From assembly GCA_019636755.1 (NCBI GenBank), contig JAHBWZ010000001.1:434001-498000 (forward strand): a stretch of 64,000 bases of DNA. Reading direction: 5' to 3'. The stretch's first letter is position 1. The number at the start of each line of letters is the position of its first letter. The stretch is from Phycisphaeraceae bacterium. Its GTDB lineage: Bacteria > Planctomycetota > Phycisphaerae > Phycisphaerales > SM1A02. A program made the position numbers and the translations under genes. Below, piece by piece: positions 27,772 through 36,955 of the stretch. Below the pieces are notes generated by a model. The model saw only the letters and a program-made list of their open reading frames with translations. It was not told where the DNA came from and searched no databases.

Positions 27772-27976
27772 GCGACCTCCCTGTCACACGGCGCCGCCGG
27801 TCCACCCGGCGGCCGCACGCCCGCGCCGATCCATCAGCGCGCGCACACCGTACCGCGCCGCGCGCCGCGCACCGCCTCCGCGCAGGATCGGCGCGGCGCG
27901 ACGACGCGTCGCGGGGCGCCGCCTGTTGATGATCGGTGGATGCCGGCACGCCGCGGCGACCCGTTCGCCGCGAGGC

Positions 27977-28708
27977 TCAATCCGGCCGGGCGTGGTCCCG
28001 GATCGGCATGACCACCCCGGGCAGCACCCGCTCGTCGGCCAGGCGCTCCGCGTGACCGGCCAGCGGACCGAACGAGGCGACCAGTTCGTCCAGCGACCGG
28101 AACGGCCCGATGCGCCGCACCGTCAGGTAGACGCTGACGATGCCGGCGTCCTCCGCGGCGCCCTCGGCCGGGCGGGTCCGCACCTCGACATACGCGCGCA
28201 GTTCCGCCGAGCGCGTCAGCGCGAACCCGATCATCGGCTGCGCGTCCAGGACCTGCTCCCGTTCGCGCTCGACCAGATCGCCGAGCGGCGACCCCGCCAG
28301 CAGCGCGTCGAAGACGACGCCGTTGCGGTTCCCGGTGGTCTCGATGTCGAACCCGAAGAGCAGTTCGATGTACTCCACGTCCAGCGGGCTGATGGAGAGG
28401 TAGTACGGCGCGGTCTCCAGGATCATGCGATGCAGGCGGTACGCCTCGTCGACCGACTCCGGATTCACCCACCCGCTGCGGATGGCGGTGCGGTTGAGCA
28501 CCAGCCAGTTGTACTGTCCGTTGCCCTCGGCGCTCTCCAGCGAGAGTTCGTCCGGCGCCCGGCGGAACCGGTCCATCGCGGGAAGTTCCTTCCGGACGCG
28601 GTCGAACATGTGCAGCACCGTCTCGCGCGAGGTCGGAAGGTCCAGCTTGAGCGCGACCTTCTGGTTCACGTAGAAGTCCGTGCAGAGCGAAGACAGTCCG
28701 TCGATCAT
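27977..28708 (-). CDS. Conserved protein of unknown function
   Basis: A 243-residue soluble protein starting MIDGLSSLCTDFYVNQKVALKL. No signal peptide, membrane helix or catalytic motif is evident. It has the look of a two-domain alpha/beta protein with repeated short strands (YLSISPLDVEYIELLFGFDIE, VSVYLTVRRIGPF). I believe similar proteins occur in other planctomycetes, but I cannot name a family. It is the last gene of an operon with a sigma-54 regulator and a DUF418 protein; its start overlaps the DUF418 stop (ATGA). It could be an output gene of that regulator, which is inference. Confidence 0.75.
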   Translation of the reverse strand: MIDGLSSLCTDFYVNQKVALKLDLPTSRETVLHMFDRVRKELPAMDRFRRAPDELSLESAEGNGQYNWLVLNRTAIRSGWVNPESVDEAYRLHRMILETAPYYLSISPLDVEYIELLFGFDIETTGNRNGVVFDALLAGSPLGDLVEREREQVLDAQPMIGFALTRSAELRAYVEVRTRPAEGAAEDAGIVSVYLTVRRIGPFRSLDELVASFGPLAGHAERLADERVLPGVVMPIRDHARPD

Positions 28709-30072
28709 GCGGCGGCACCTGTGCCGGGGGCGCCGCGCACGCCGGCTGCCGGTGGACGCAGGTAGGTCATCGTCCGCCAGAGCCACTCCAGCGGGCCCAT
28801 GCGGAACCGGGAAAGCCAGAGGTTCGCGACGAGGACGAGCAGGAGCCAGATACCGGACGCGATCGGGATGAAGTACGCCCTGGGAATCATGCCGTGCAGG
28901 CCGAATCCCCAGTGCAGGACGAGCGCGCAGACCAGCAGCGACTCCGCCAGGTAGACCGTCAGCGCCATGCGCCCCGCGCGCTGGACGGCGACCCGGACCC
29001 GGGAGGTCGCCGGCCGCTCCGCCACGATGCCGAGCAGCGCGGCGATGCCGAACGCGATGCCGTACGCCGCGACATCGGCGATCGGGACCGTCACCATGAG
29101 CGTCGTCATCGTGCCCAGCGCCCACGGCTGGGCAAGGACATCCGCCGCGGAGAGCGCCAGCCCCGCCGGGAGCGCGATCATCAGCAGCCGGCGCCGCGCG
29201 CGACGGCAGCGGTCCGGCGAGAACATGCCGGCCTTCACCATCGCCGCGCCGAGCACGAACATCGCCAGGATGCGCCACCCGTACGAGATCGGCATGATCA
29301 GCAGGAACGTTCCCCACGCGACCAGGCGGAACGCCAGCGCGTCGAGGAACGGTCCTTCACGCATCGCGAGCGCCTCGGCCTCCGCGTAGATCGGGGAGGC
29401 GGGATTCCACCCGGCGGCGCGGATCGCATCCAGTCCGCGCCGCACCTCCTCGGCGCCGCCCGCGTCGGGGGTCCGGGCGGCGAACGCGTCGTGACCGCCG
29501 AACGCCAGGCTGACGATCGCGAAGCACGACATGATCAGCGTGCCGACGAGGGCCACGGCGACGCCGATGATGAGGAGCACCCGCACCGACGGACGGAACG
29601 CGAGCAGGATGGCGAGGAGCGTGCCGCAGCACGCGTAGACGAACAGGATGTCGCCCATCCAGAGCAGCGTGACATGCAGCAGTCCGAACAGGGCCAGGCC
29701 GGCGAGGCGGCGGAGCGCGAGCCCCACGCCGCTGCGACCATGCGAAGCGGCGCGCGTGAACTGGATCGCCAGGCCCGCGCCGAACAGGAGCGAGAAGAGC
29801 GAGATGAACTTCTGCTCGAAGAGGAGTTTCGTGATCCCGGCGGAGAGCCGGTCGGCGAACGGCGCATCGACCAGCGCCGCGGGATCGAACATGTGTCCCA
29901 GCGGCAGCGCGAAGAAGAGCATGTTGACGACGAGGATCCCGAAGAGCGCGACGCCCCGGATCAGGTCCATCGACTCCAGTCGCTGACCGGCATCGACCGG
30001 TGCCAGCCGCGGCGTCGCGGCGATGTCCGTCGACTGCGGACCGTGACCCGCCCGACCGTCGTCGCCGGTCAT
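28705..30072 (-). CDS. DUF418 family integral membrane protein (YeiB-like)
   Basis: A 455-residue protein with about ten transmembrane helices. After a polar N-terminus, SMDLIRGVALFGILVVNMLFF is the typical DUF418/YeiB opening, and the C-terminal half has LTVYLAESLLVCALVLHWG and the closing FRMGPLEWLWRTMTY, the hallmark end of the family. DUF418 proteins are related to membrane acyltransferases, but the reaction is undetermined. Both ends overlap neighbours by ATGA, so it is coupled to the response regulator upstream and the unknown protein downstream. Confidence 0.88.
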   Translation of the reverse strand: MTGDDGRAGHGPQSTDIAATPRLAPVDAGQRLESMDLIRGVALFGILVVNMLFFALPLGHMFDPAALVDAPFADRLSAGITKLLFEQKFISLFSLLFGAGLAIQFTRAASHGRSGVGLALRRLAGLALFGLLHVTLLWMGDILFVYACCGTLLAILLAFRPSVRVLLIIGVAVALVGTLIMSCFAIVSLAFGGHDAFAARTPDAGGAEEVRRGLDAIRAAGWNPASPIYAEAEALAMREGPFLDALAFRLVAWGTFLLIMPISYGWRILAMFVLGAAMVKAGMFSPDRCRRARRRLLMIALPAGLALSAADVLAQPWALGTMTTLMVTVPIADVAAYGIAFGIAALLGIVAERPATSRVRVAVQRAGRMALTVYLAESLLVCALVLHWGFGLHGMIPRAYFIPIASGIWLLLVLVANLWLSRFRMGPLEWLWRTMTYLRPPAAGVRGAPGTGAAA

Positions 30073-31451
30073 CGCAGCCCGTACTCCTTGAGTTTGCGGT
30101 ACAGCGTCCGCTCCCCGACGCCGAGCAGTTTCGCCGCCTGCTCGCGATTGCCTCCGGTGAGCGCGAGCGTCTGCCGCATCGCCTCCTTCTCCAGCCGGTC
30201 GAGGCCGATGCCGGCGAGGCCGCCGGCCGGGAACGGTTCATCACCGTCGTCGCTGCGGATCTCGTCTGGAATGTGGCGGAGATCGATCTCCTCGTCCTCG
30301 CATCGCACCAGCATGCCCCGGACGACATTGACCAGTTCGCGGACGTTGCCCGGCCAGCGATAGGCCACCAGGCGCATCATGGCCGGGTCGGTGATCCTCG
30401 GGATGGCGCGACCGCTTTCCACGGCCGCGCGCCCCAGGACGTGCCGGACCAGCAGCGGAATGTCCTCCCGCCGCTCGCGCAGCGGCGGGATCTGGATCTC
30501 CACGCCGCGGATGCGGAAGTACAGGTCCTCGCGGAACCGCCCCTCGGCCGTCGCCTTGCGGAGATCGCGGTTGGTTGCGCTCACGAACCGCACATCCGTC
30601 CGGCGCGACTCGTTGGCCCCGAGACGCACGACCTCGCCCGTCTCCAGCACGCGAAGCAGCTTCGCCTGCATCGAGATCGGCATGTCCCCGATCTCGTCCA
30701 GGAAGAGCGTGCCGCCGTCGGCGTACTCGAAGACGCCCTCCCGGTCGCGTTCCGCGCCCGTGAACGCGCCGCGCACATGTCCGAAGAGCTGGTCCTCGAT
30801 CAGCGTCTCGCTCTGGCCCGCGGCATTGAACGTGACGTACCGCCCCTTCGCCCGCGTGCTGTGGCGGTGAATCGCCGCGGCGACGAGTTCCTTGCCGGTC
30901 CCCGATTCCCCGCTCACGAGGACGGAGAGCGGACTGGGCGCCACCTGCCGGATCGCCGCGATCACCTGCCGGATCGCGTGCGAGTCGCCGATGATGCCCT
31001 CGAAGCCGTACGCCGCATCCACCTGGCCCCGCAGCGCCTCGTTCTGGTGGCGGAGCAGGACCGTCTCCGCCGCCCGCTGCACCAGGTTCCGGAAAACGTC
31101 CAGGTCCAGCGGCTTCTCGATGAAGTCGTACGCCCCGCCCTGGAGCGCGGCCTTGGCCGTCGGCACGTCCCCGTGCGCCGTCACCAGGATCGTCTCGGCG
31201 CCGGGCTGGTGCTCGCGCGCCAGCCGCAGGACGGACAGCCCGGCGGTCTCATTCTCCATCACCAGGTCGGTCACGATCACGTCGAACGCCCCGTGCCGGA
31301 GTTCATCCTCGGCGGCGGCCAGCGACTCGACGATGGTGCAGATGTGACCCGGCCGGCGCAGCGACTCCGCCATGGCCTCCGCGTGGGCAGGCTCGTCGTC
31401 GACGATGAGGACCTGCGCGTGCAGGCCGGACGATCGGGAGGCGCCCGTCAT
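30069..31451 (-). CDS. Sigma-54-dependent response regulator (NtrC family)
   Basis: A 460-residue activator with three domains: receiver (phosphoacceptor Asp 62 in VTDLVM, Lys 113 in IEKPLD), AAA+ (Walker A GESGTGKE at 181-188, GAFTGA loop at 228-233 for sigma-54 contact, Walker [13 protein letters not shown]) and a C-terminal Fis-type helix-turn-helix ([24 protein letters not shown]). It should activate RpoN promoters when phosphorylated. No histidine kinase is adjacent, so it is an orphan in this window. It is first in an operon with DUF418 and an unknown protein and is divergent from murC. Confidence 0.93.
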   Translation of the reverse strand: MTGASRSSGLHAQVLIVDDEPAHAEAMAESLRRPGHICTIVESLAAAEDELRHGAFDVIVTDLVMENETAGLSVLRLAREHQPGAETILVTAHGDVPTAKAALQGGAYDFIEKPLDLDVFRNLVQRAAETVLLRHQNEALRGQVDAAYGFEGIIGDSHAIRQVIAAIRQVAPSPLSVLVSGESGTGKELVAAAIHRHSTRAKGRYVTFNAAGQSETLIEDQLFGHVRGAFTGAERDREGVFEYADGGTLFLDEIGDMPISMQAKLLRVLETGEVVRLGANESRRTDVRFVSATNRDLRKATAEGRFREDLYFRIRGVEIQIPPLRERREDIPLLVRHVLGRAAVESGRAIPRITDPAMMRLVAYRWPGNVRELVNVVRGMLVRCEDEEIDLRHIPDEIRSDDGDEPFPAGGLAGIGLDRLEKEAMRQTLALTGGNREQAAKLLGVGERTLYRKLKEYGLR

Positions 31452-31460
31452 GGGGCGGGG

Positions 31461-31466
31461 ATTCTA
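31461..31466 (-). promoter_or_regulatory. Candidate minus-10 (TAGAAT) of the NtrC-type regulator
   Basis: On the minus strand TAGAAT ends 9 nt before ATG 31451. A TTGCGT 15 bp further upstream (31482-31487) may be the minus-35. Confidence 0.42.
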
Positions 31467-31517
31467 CCGGGAGCCGTCTCGACGCAATCGTGGAAGCGGC
31501 GCCGCGCGCCCGGTCGA

Positions 31518-31523
31518 TAAGAT
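31518..31523 (+). promoter_or_regulatory. Candidate minus-10 (TAAGAT) of murC
   Basis: The hexamer ends 7 nt before ATG 31531 and no Shine-Dalgarno sequence is present, which suggests a leaderless murC message. Confidence 0.35.
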
Positions 31524-31530
31524 CCGTTCG

Positions 31531-33303
31531 ATGGTCCGGTCAGATCGCCCCGCCGCTTCCGTGTCCCTCTCTCCTACCGCCGTCGCGCCGCGATCCTTCC
31601 GGGACGCACCCCGTCCCGGGGACCCGTCACCGGAGCATCCTGCCGTCCTGCCCGACGGATCCACGGCGCCGGCGGCGACCGGCGGGCAGGCGATCGCCGG
31701 GTCCGGTCTCTCGAGCCGGCGCGTGCACTGCATCGGGATCGGCGGCTGCGGCGTGAGCGGCCTCGCGCTGCTCCTGCGGAACCTCGGGGCCCGCGTCAGC
31801 GGCTCGGATGCATCGGGCGGACCGATGCTCGCGCGGCTGCAGGAGCGCGGGATCCGGTGCTGCGTCGGCCAGGACGCGTCGAATCTCGACGCCGACGTCG
31901 ATCTCGTCGTTGCCTCGGCGGCGATCCGCGAAGGCAACCCGGAGCTCGTGGAGGCGACGCGGCGCGGGATCCGCGTGGCGGGCTACGCGGAGGCGCTCGG
32001 GCTGCTCCAGGCGGAGCGGACCGGCGTCTCGATCGCCGGCACGCACGGGAAGAGCACGACGACCGCGATGCTTGCCCATGTTCTCATCGAGTGCGGACTC
32101 GATCCGGGGTTCATCGTCGGCGCCATGTGCGACCAGATCGGGGGCGGCAGCCGCGTCGGCGCGGACCGGATCCCGATCGGTCCGCTCGCCGGTCGCCCGG
32201 GGATCCTCGCGGCGGAGGCGTGCGAGTTCGCCCGCTCCTTCCACCATCATCGCCCGACGATCGGCGCCATCCTGAACATCGAGGCGGATCACCTGGACAT
32301 CTACGGGTCGCTCGATGCCATCATCGAGGCATTCCACGGATTCGCCCGGCTCCTGCCCCCGGCCGCCGCCGGCGGACGCCTGCTGATCGCCGAGGAGGGC
32401 GCGCATCGGCGCGAGGTCACCGCGGGCGTCAGCGCGCCGATCGCCACGTTCGGCTTCAGCCCCCAGTCGACCTACCAGGTGGTCACCGACGCGCAGGTCC
32501 AGCGCGTGGGCCTGCTTCGGGACGGCGTGTGGCTGGCGCAGTGGACCAATCGGATGCCCGGCGCCCACAACGCGCTCAACGCGGCCGCGGCGGGCATCCT
32601 CGCGTCGTGGCTCGGGGCCGGAGGGCTCGGGGCCGGAGGGCTCGGGGCCGGAGGGCTGGGCGCCGGAGACCCCGGGGCCGGCCCGGCGGGCGCGGAGGCG
32701 CCGCGACCGTCGGCGGGTCGGTGCGACCGGGCGCTGCGCGTCGACGCACCGCGGGACGACGACGTCGACTGGGAGCGCATCGCGGCCGCCCTCGACGGGT
32801 TCACCGGCGTCGAGCGGCGCATGCAGCGGCTGGGAACGCGCCGCATCGCCGGCGGCGCCGTGACGATCTACGACGACTACGGACATCATCCGACCGAGGT
32901 GGACGCGACGCTCCGCGCGCTCCGCGCGGCCGAGAAACCGCGCCGTCTCGTCTGCGTGTTCCAGCCCCACCAGCACAGCCGGACCCGGTTCCTGCTGGAC
33001 GAGTTCGCGCGGAGCTTCTCCGCCGCGGACGTCGTCATCGTCCCGAGCATCTATTTCGTCCGCGACTCGGAGATCGAGCGCGCCTGCGTGAGCGCCGGCG
33101 ACCTGGTCGACAGGCTTCGCGCCCGCGGCATCATGGCGATGCACATCCACCCGTTCGAGGCCATCGTGGAGCAATTGGAGGTCGTCCTCCGACCCGACGA
33201 CCTCCTGGTCATCATGGGCGCGGGCCCCGTCGGCCGGATCGCCCACGACTTCATGGCCGCGGCGCCGGGCGCCGTACCGGCCGCCGCGCTGGCCGTCCAC
33301 TGA
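31531..33303 (+). CDS. murC: UDP-N-acetylmuramate--L-alanine ligase MurC
   Basis: MurC adds L-Ala to UDP-MurNAc, the first amino-acid step of peptidoglycan precursor synthesis. The Rossmann start IGIGGCGVSGLALLL lies near residue 70, the ATP P-loop GTHGKSTTT near 170, and the C-terminal domain has YDDYGHHPTEV and FQPHQHSRT. At 590 residues it is about 100 longer than usual. Part of this is a 65-residue Pro/Ala-rich N-terminal extension, part a Gly/Ala insert at residues 361-395 built from a 15-bp tandem repeat. The insert lies between the central ATPase and the C-terminal domain. It is first gene of murC-murB-ddl-ftsQ-like. Confidence 0.94.
   Translation: MVRSDRPAASVSLSPTAVAPRSFRDAPRPGDPSPEHPAVLPDGSTAPAATGGQAIAGSGLSSRRVHCIGIGGCGVSGLALLLRNLGARVSGSDASGGPMLARLQERGIRCCVGQDASNLDADVDLVVASAAIREGNPELVEATRRGIRVAGYAEALGLLQAERTGVSIAGTHGKSTTTAMLAHVLIECGLDPGFIVGAMCDQIGGGSRVGADRIPIGPLAGRPGILAAEACEFARSFHHHRPTIGAILNIEADHLDIYGSLDAIIEAFHGFARLLPPAAAGGRLLIAEEGAHRREVTAGVSAPIATFGFSPQSTYQVVTDAQVQRVGLLRDGVWLAQWTNRMPGAHNALNAAAAGILASWLGAGGLGAGGLGAGGLGAGDPGAGPAGAEAPRPSAGRCDRALRVDAPRDDDVDWERIAAALDGFTGVERRMQRLGTRRIAGGAVTIYDDYGHHPTEVDATLRALRAAEKPRRLVCVFQPHQHSRTRFLLDEFARSFSAADVVIVPSIYFVRDSEIERACVSAGDLVDRLRARGIMAMHIHPFEAIVEQLEVVLRPDDLLVIMGAGPVGRIAHDFMAAAPGAVPAAALAVH
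32611..32668. repeat. 15-bp tandem minisatellite within murC
   Basis: Three exact copies of CTCGGGGCCGGAGGG at 32611-32625, 32626-32640 and 32641-32655, followed by a degenerate fourth, encode in-frame LGAGG pentapeptides in an interdomain linker. Confidence 0.9.
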
Positions 33304-33318
33304 CCGACCACCGGATCC

Positions 33319-34272
33319 ATGACCGTCACGATGCGCACCAGCCGTTCGAGCCTGCTCTCCGACCTCGACGTCGGCGTCATCCCCGATGCGCCGCTGGGCC
33401 CGCTGACCTGGTACGGCATCGGGGGGCGCGCCGACCTGCTGGTCCGACCGCGGACGCTCGACGCGCTCTCCATCCTGGCGCGGCGCTGCCACCTCTCCGG
33501 GACACCGCTGCGCGTGCTCGGAAGCGGCGCGAATCTCCTGGTCGCCGATGAAGGCGTGGACGGCATCGTGGTGCGGCTGGATGAGCCCGGGCTCACGGCC
33601 GTCCGCTTCGAGGCAGCCGCGGACAGCCGGGTCCGCCTGGTCGCCCCTGCCGGCGCCGACATGGCGCGGACCCTCATGGAAGCCGTGCGACGGGGCCTGG
33701 GCGGACTCGAGGCCATGAGCGGGATCCCTGCGTCGATCGGCGGCGCGATCCGCATGAACGCCGGCGGTGCGTTCGGATCGATCGGCGACAGCGTCGAGAC
33801 CGTCGGCTGCATCGCGCGGACCGGGCAGCGCCTCGTGTACCCCCGGGAGGAGCTGCGATTCGGCTACCGCGAGACGAACATCCGCGACCCGATCATCGCG
33901 CACGCCACGTTCCTGCTGTCGCCCGATGATCCGACGCGCATCCGCGAGCGCGTCAAGGAGATCTTCCGGTACAAGAAGTCCACGCAGCCGCTCGCCGAGC
34001 ATTCGGCGGGCTGCGCCTTCCGGAACCCGATCGACCCGGTCTCCGGGCAGCGCCTCTCCGCCGGCCGGCTCATCGACGAAACCGGACTCAAGGGACTGTC
34101 CGTCGGCGGCGCGACGGTCAGCACGGCGCACGCGAACTTCATCACCGTCTCCCCCGGCACATCCAGTCGTGACGTGCTCGACCTGCTGGCCGAGATCCGC
34201 CGGCGCGTGCACACGCGCACCGGCATCGGACTCGAGGAGGAGATCACCATCTGGACGAGGACGGCGCCATGA
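33319..34272 (+). CDS. murB: UDP-N-acetylenolpyruvoylglucosamine reductase MurB
   Basis: A 317-residue FAD enzyme making UDP-MurNAc from enolpyruvyl-UDP-GlcNAc. The FAD-binding features are TWYGIGGRADLLVRP and LGSGANLLV; the catalytic region has SAGCAFRNP, where the usual proton-donor Ser is a Cys, a known variation, and EEEITIW near the end provides the catalytic Glu. The lack of the extra Tyr-loop segment makes it a type II MurB. It lies 15 bp after murC and its stop overlaps the ddl start (ATGA). Confidence 0.94.
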   Translation: MTVTMRTSRSSLLSDLDVGVIPDAPLGPLTWYGIGGRADLLVRPRTLDALSILARRCHLSGTPLRVLGSGANLLVADEGVDGIVVRLDEPGLTAVRFEAAADSRVRLVAPAGADMARTLMEAVRRGLGGLEAMSGIPASIGGAIRMNAGGAFGSIGDSVETVGCIARTGQRLVYPREELRFGYRETNIRDPIIAHATFLLSPDDPTRIRERVKEIFRYKKSTQPLAEHSAGCAFRNPIDPVSGQRLSAGRLIDETGLKGLSVGGATVSTAHANFITVSPGTSSRDVLDLLAEIRRRVHTRTGIGLEEEITIWTRTAP

Positions 34273-35261
34273 CGTCACGACCGCGGGTGCTCGTTCTGAT
34301 GGGCGGTCCCGACCGCGAACGCGACGTCAGCATGGTCTCGGGCTCCGCCATCGCGGCCGCGCTGGCCGGGTCGGGCGAAGCACAGGTCCGCGCGTGGCGC
34401 ATCGACGATCCGGACGAATTCGAGCGGGACCTGCCGGGCCTGCTCGAGCGCACCGACGTCGTCTTCCCCGCGCTCCATGGGCGCTGGGGCGAGGGGGGCG
34501 GCGCCCAGCGGCTCCTGGAACGGGCCGGGGCGACGTTCGTCGGCACCGCGTCCGGGCCCGCGGCGTGGGCGATGGACAAGGTCCGGACCAAGCGCGCCGT
34601 CATCTCCGCCGGCGTACGCACACCGACCTGGAGCGTCCTGGAGCCCGGCGCGCCGTGTCCACTGGGGCCCCCGCTCGTGCTCAAGCCGATCGACGACGGG
34701 TCCTCGATCGACCTGCGCATCGCGTTCAGCGCCGCGGAGATCGCCGCCCACCGCGCGGATCTCGAGTCACGCCATCCGCGGCTGCTCGCGGAGCACTATC
34801 ACGCGGGACGCGAGATCACGGTCGGGATCCTCGAGGGCGAGGTGCTGCCGATCATCGAGATCGTGCCCGAGGTGGGCGTGTACGACTACGCGGCGAAGTA
34901 CGACCGCAACGACACGCGATACGTCGTGAACCCGGACCTGCCGGCAGGCGTGGCGGAGACGTGCCGTCGAAACGCCCTGACGGCGTGGCGCCTCCTGGGC
35001 CTGCGCGATCTTGCGCGGGCGGACTTCATCGTGGATCACACCGGCGCCTGGTTCCTGGAGATCAATACGATGCCCGGCTTCACCGGGCACTCGCTCCTGC
35101 CGATGGCAGCGCTCGCCCGCGGAATCGATCCGGCGTCGCTCTGCCTGCGCCTCGTCCGCGCCGCGCTGGCGCGAAGTTCGAACCCGCAGCGGGCCTCCAG
35201 CCGATCCAAGGCGACATGGCCGCACGACGCCGCACCGGACGCACGACGCGGACCGGGCTGA
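34269..35261 (+). CDS. ddl: D-alanine--D-alanine ligase
   Basis: A 330-residue ATP-grasp enzyme joining two D-Ala. Expected elements are seen: LMGGPDRERDVSMVSG at the N-terminus, LHGRWGEGG, LKPIDDGSSIDL, YDYAAKYDRNDTRY and EINTMPGFTGHSLLP with metal-binding Glu/Asn. The conserved AAKY loop is intact. The last 46 bp overlap the downstream ftsQ-like gene in another frame, longer than the other overlaps in this cluster; the last ~25 Arg/Ser-rich residues are therefore likely dispensable. Confidence 0.94.
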   Translation: MTSRPRVLVLMGGPDRERDVSMVSGSAIAAALAGSGEAQVRAWRIDDPDEFERDLPGLLERTDVVFPALHGRWGEGGGAQRLLERAGATFVGTASGPAAWAMDKVRTKRAVISAGVRTPTWSVLEPGAPCPLGPPLVLKPIDDGSSIDLRIAFSAAEIAAHRADLESRHPRLLAEHYHAGREITVGILEGEVLPIIEIVPEVGVYDYAAKYDRNDTRYVVNPDLPAGVAETCRRNALTAWRLLGLRDLARADFIVDHTGAWFLEINTMPGFTGHSLLPMAALARGIDPASLCLRLVRAALARSSNPQRASSRSKATWPHDAAPDARRGPG

Positions 35262-36127
35262 TCGCGAACATCCGTCACGCGCTGTCCGGGGGATTCACCC
35301 GGATCCTTGCATCCGTCCGTCCCGAGCCGGGCATGCTGCGCCGCGCCGCGATGGGTCTCCTGTGGGCCGCGGGCCTGACGGGACTGGTCGTGGCGCTCGG
35401 CGCGGGCGTTCCGCGCCTGGAGCAGTCCGTCGGCCGGGCGCGCTGGGTGGCGGCACACGAGTACCACTTCACGCTGGTGCCCGACTGGGTGAATCACGCG
35501 CTCCTGGAGTCCCTGGCGCGCTGCGCCGAGGAGGCGACCAGCGGCGATCCGCTGCGCCAGGTCGACCTCGTCGCGATCCGCGATGCCCTGCTCGCGACCG
35601 GCTGGTTCGATCGCATCCGGCAGGTCTCGCGCCTCGATGCCCATCGCATCCGCGTGGACGGCGACTTCGCGATCCGCTTCGCCGCGATCCAGGACGCCGA
35701 CGGCGAGCACGTCGTGGATCCGGGCGGAAAACTCCTGCCCGAGAGCCATCGCACCGCGGGCGGCAGCGGACTCATCGTCATCACGGGTGCGAAGGCGACG
35801 CGCCCGGCGCTGCCCGGACGCGCCTGGCCCGGGGTCGAGGTCGAGGCGGCGCTGGCCCTGCTGGCGCGACTCGATGCACCGCCGTGGCGCCAGCAGATCG
35901 CCGCCATCGATGTCCGGGCATTCCGCGAGGACGGCACGCTCACCATCGTGACCGAGACCGGGGCGCGGATCGTGTGGGGCTCCCCGCCCGGCCGGGAGTC
36001 GAGTTTCGAGATCCTCGCGGAGGACAAGATCCGGATCCTCGATCGGGCCGTCCGTGACTACGGCCGGATCGACTGCGGCTTCATCGGGACGTGGTACTTC
36101 CTGCGCGAGGGCTACTTCTCGCGGTAG
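35216..36127 (+). CDS. FtsQ/DivIB-like cell division protein
   Basis: A 303-residue single-pass membrane protein: short Arg-rich cytoplasmic tail, one transmembrane helix at about residues 43-63 (AAMGLLWAAGLTGLVVALGAG), then an extracytoplasmic part that should hold the POTRA and beta domains (ATGWFDRIRQVSRLDAHRIRVDGDFAIRFA). Sequence similarity to FtsQ is weak; placement directly after ddl, the classical dcw position, and topology support the call. The start at 35216 follows AAGG with good spacing. Function would be linking peptidoglycan synthesis to the divisome. No ftsA or ftsZ follows. Confidence 0.6.
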   Translation: MAARRRTGRTTRTGLIANIRHALSGGFTRILASVRPEPGMLRRAAMGLLWAAGLTGLVVALGAGVPRLEQSVGRARWVAAHEYHFTLVPDWVNHALLESLARCAEEATSGDPLRQVDLVAIRDALLATGWFDRIRQVSRLDAHRIRVDGDFAIRFAAIQDADGEHVVDPGGKLLPESHRTAGGSGLIVITGAKATRPALPGRAWPGVEVEAALALLARLDAPPWRQQIAAIDVRAFREDGTLTIVTETGARIVWGSPPGRESSFEILAEDKIRILDRAVRDYGRIDCGFIGTWYFLREGYFSR

Positions 36128-36144
36128 CGACGCTGACGCACCGG

Positions 36145-36150
36145 TACACT
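36145..36150 (+). promoter_or_regulatory. Candidate minus-10 (TACACT) upstream of the membrane protein gene
   Basis: The hexamer is 41 nt before ATG 36191. The same hexamer precedes the amidohydrolase at 49456. Confidence 0.28.
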
Positions 36151-36190
36151 GCGCGCCTCCCGACGGCGTCCCGGCCCGGGGGGCGACTGC

Positions 36191-36955
36191 ATGATGTCCC
36201 TGCCTCACCGCTCGCCGCCCTTCGTCCTGCCGCGTGGCCTCATCCTGCTCGCCGCCCTGTGGCTCGTCGCATCGTGGCTGCGGGCGGTCGGCATCACCCC
36301 GCCGCTGCAGGCATCGAGCGCCGGCTACGAGCCGGGCGTGCGCATGCTGCTCCTGCTCATGGCCACGGGGCTGACGATCCTCTGGCCGCTGCTCCGCCTG
36401 AGCCAGCCCGCCACGCGGTACCCGTTCCGGCTGGTCCTCACGGACATGATCGTCCTGCTCTGTCTGCTGCAGGTCGTCATCTGGCCGGTGCGACTGCTGA
36501 CCCGCTGGACGGCGGGGCGCACGCTCGCCATCGACGGCGTCCTGCTCGGCTGGACGCTGATCATCGGCGCGGTCCTCGTCACCGCCGTGCCCAGGCGCCA
36601 GTCGCTCGTGCGCGGCGCGGCGATGGCGGCGTGTGCCGCGCTCGCGGTCGTGCCTGCGCTGCTCGGCACCGCGCTGCTCGGACCGGTGACCGGTCCGCTG
36701 GTCCTGGCGCGCGGCGGCGGCTCCCCGGTCAGCGCCGATGAGCGGCTCATGATCCAGGTCCTGATGATCGCGGCGATCGCGGCGTGGGCGTGCGCGCTGC
36801 TTGCCACCGCATGGCGACGGCCGGGAACGACACCGGACCCACCGCCCCGTGAGCGCGATCACCCGCCGGACAGCGCGGCGCCGCCCCCGGCGCGCGGACA
36901 CGATGCAGAGTCCCTGGAGAATTCCCGGCATGCCGCGCTCGCCCCGGTCACCTGA
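36191..36955 (+). CDS. Integral membrane protein of unknown function
   Basis: A 254-residue protein with about six transmembrane helices (first at about 15-34, then 50-66, 82-100, 114-130, 140-165, 183-205) and a 45-residue Pro/Asp-rich cytoplasmic-type tail. I do not recognise a family or catalytic motif. It overlaps the next gene by 26 bp in another frame. Whether it belongs with the cell-wall cluster upstream or with the DNA-binding/methyltransferase pair downstream is unclear. Confidence 0.65.
   Translation: MMSLPHRSPPFVLPRGLILLAALWLVASWLRAVGITPPLQASSAGYEPGVRMLLLLMATGLTILWPLLRLSQPATRYPFRLVLTDMIVLLCLLQVVIWPVRLLTRWTAGRTLAIDGVLLGWTLIIGAVLVTAVPRRQSLVRGAAMAACAALAVVPALLGTALLGPVTGPLVLARGGGSPVSADERLMIQVLMIAAIAAWACALLATAWRRPGTTPDPPPRERDHPPDSAAPPPARGHDAESLENSRHAALAPVT

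Noticed and set aside
23251-28011. A very long open frame (over 1500 codons) opposite the alpha-2-macroglobulin gene
   Set aside because: It is an antisense shadow created by high GC; composition is Arg/Pro/His-rich with no domain, and the minus-strand gene has a thioester motif and full domain order.
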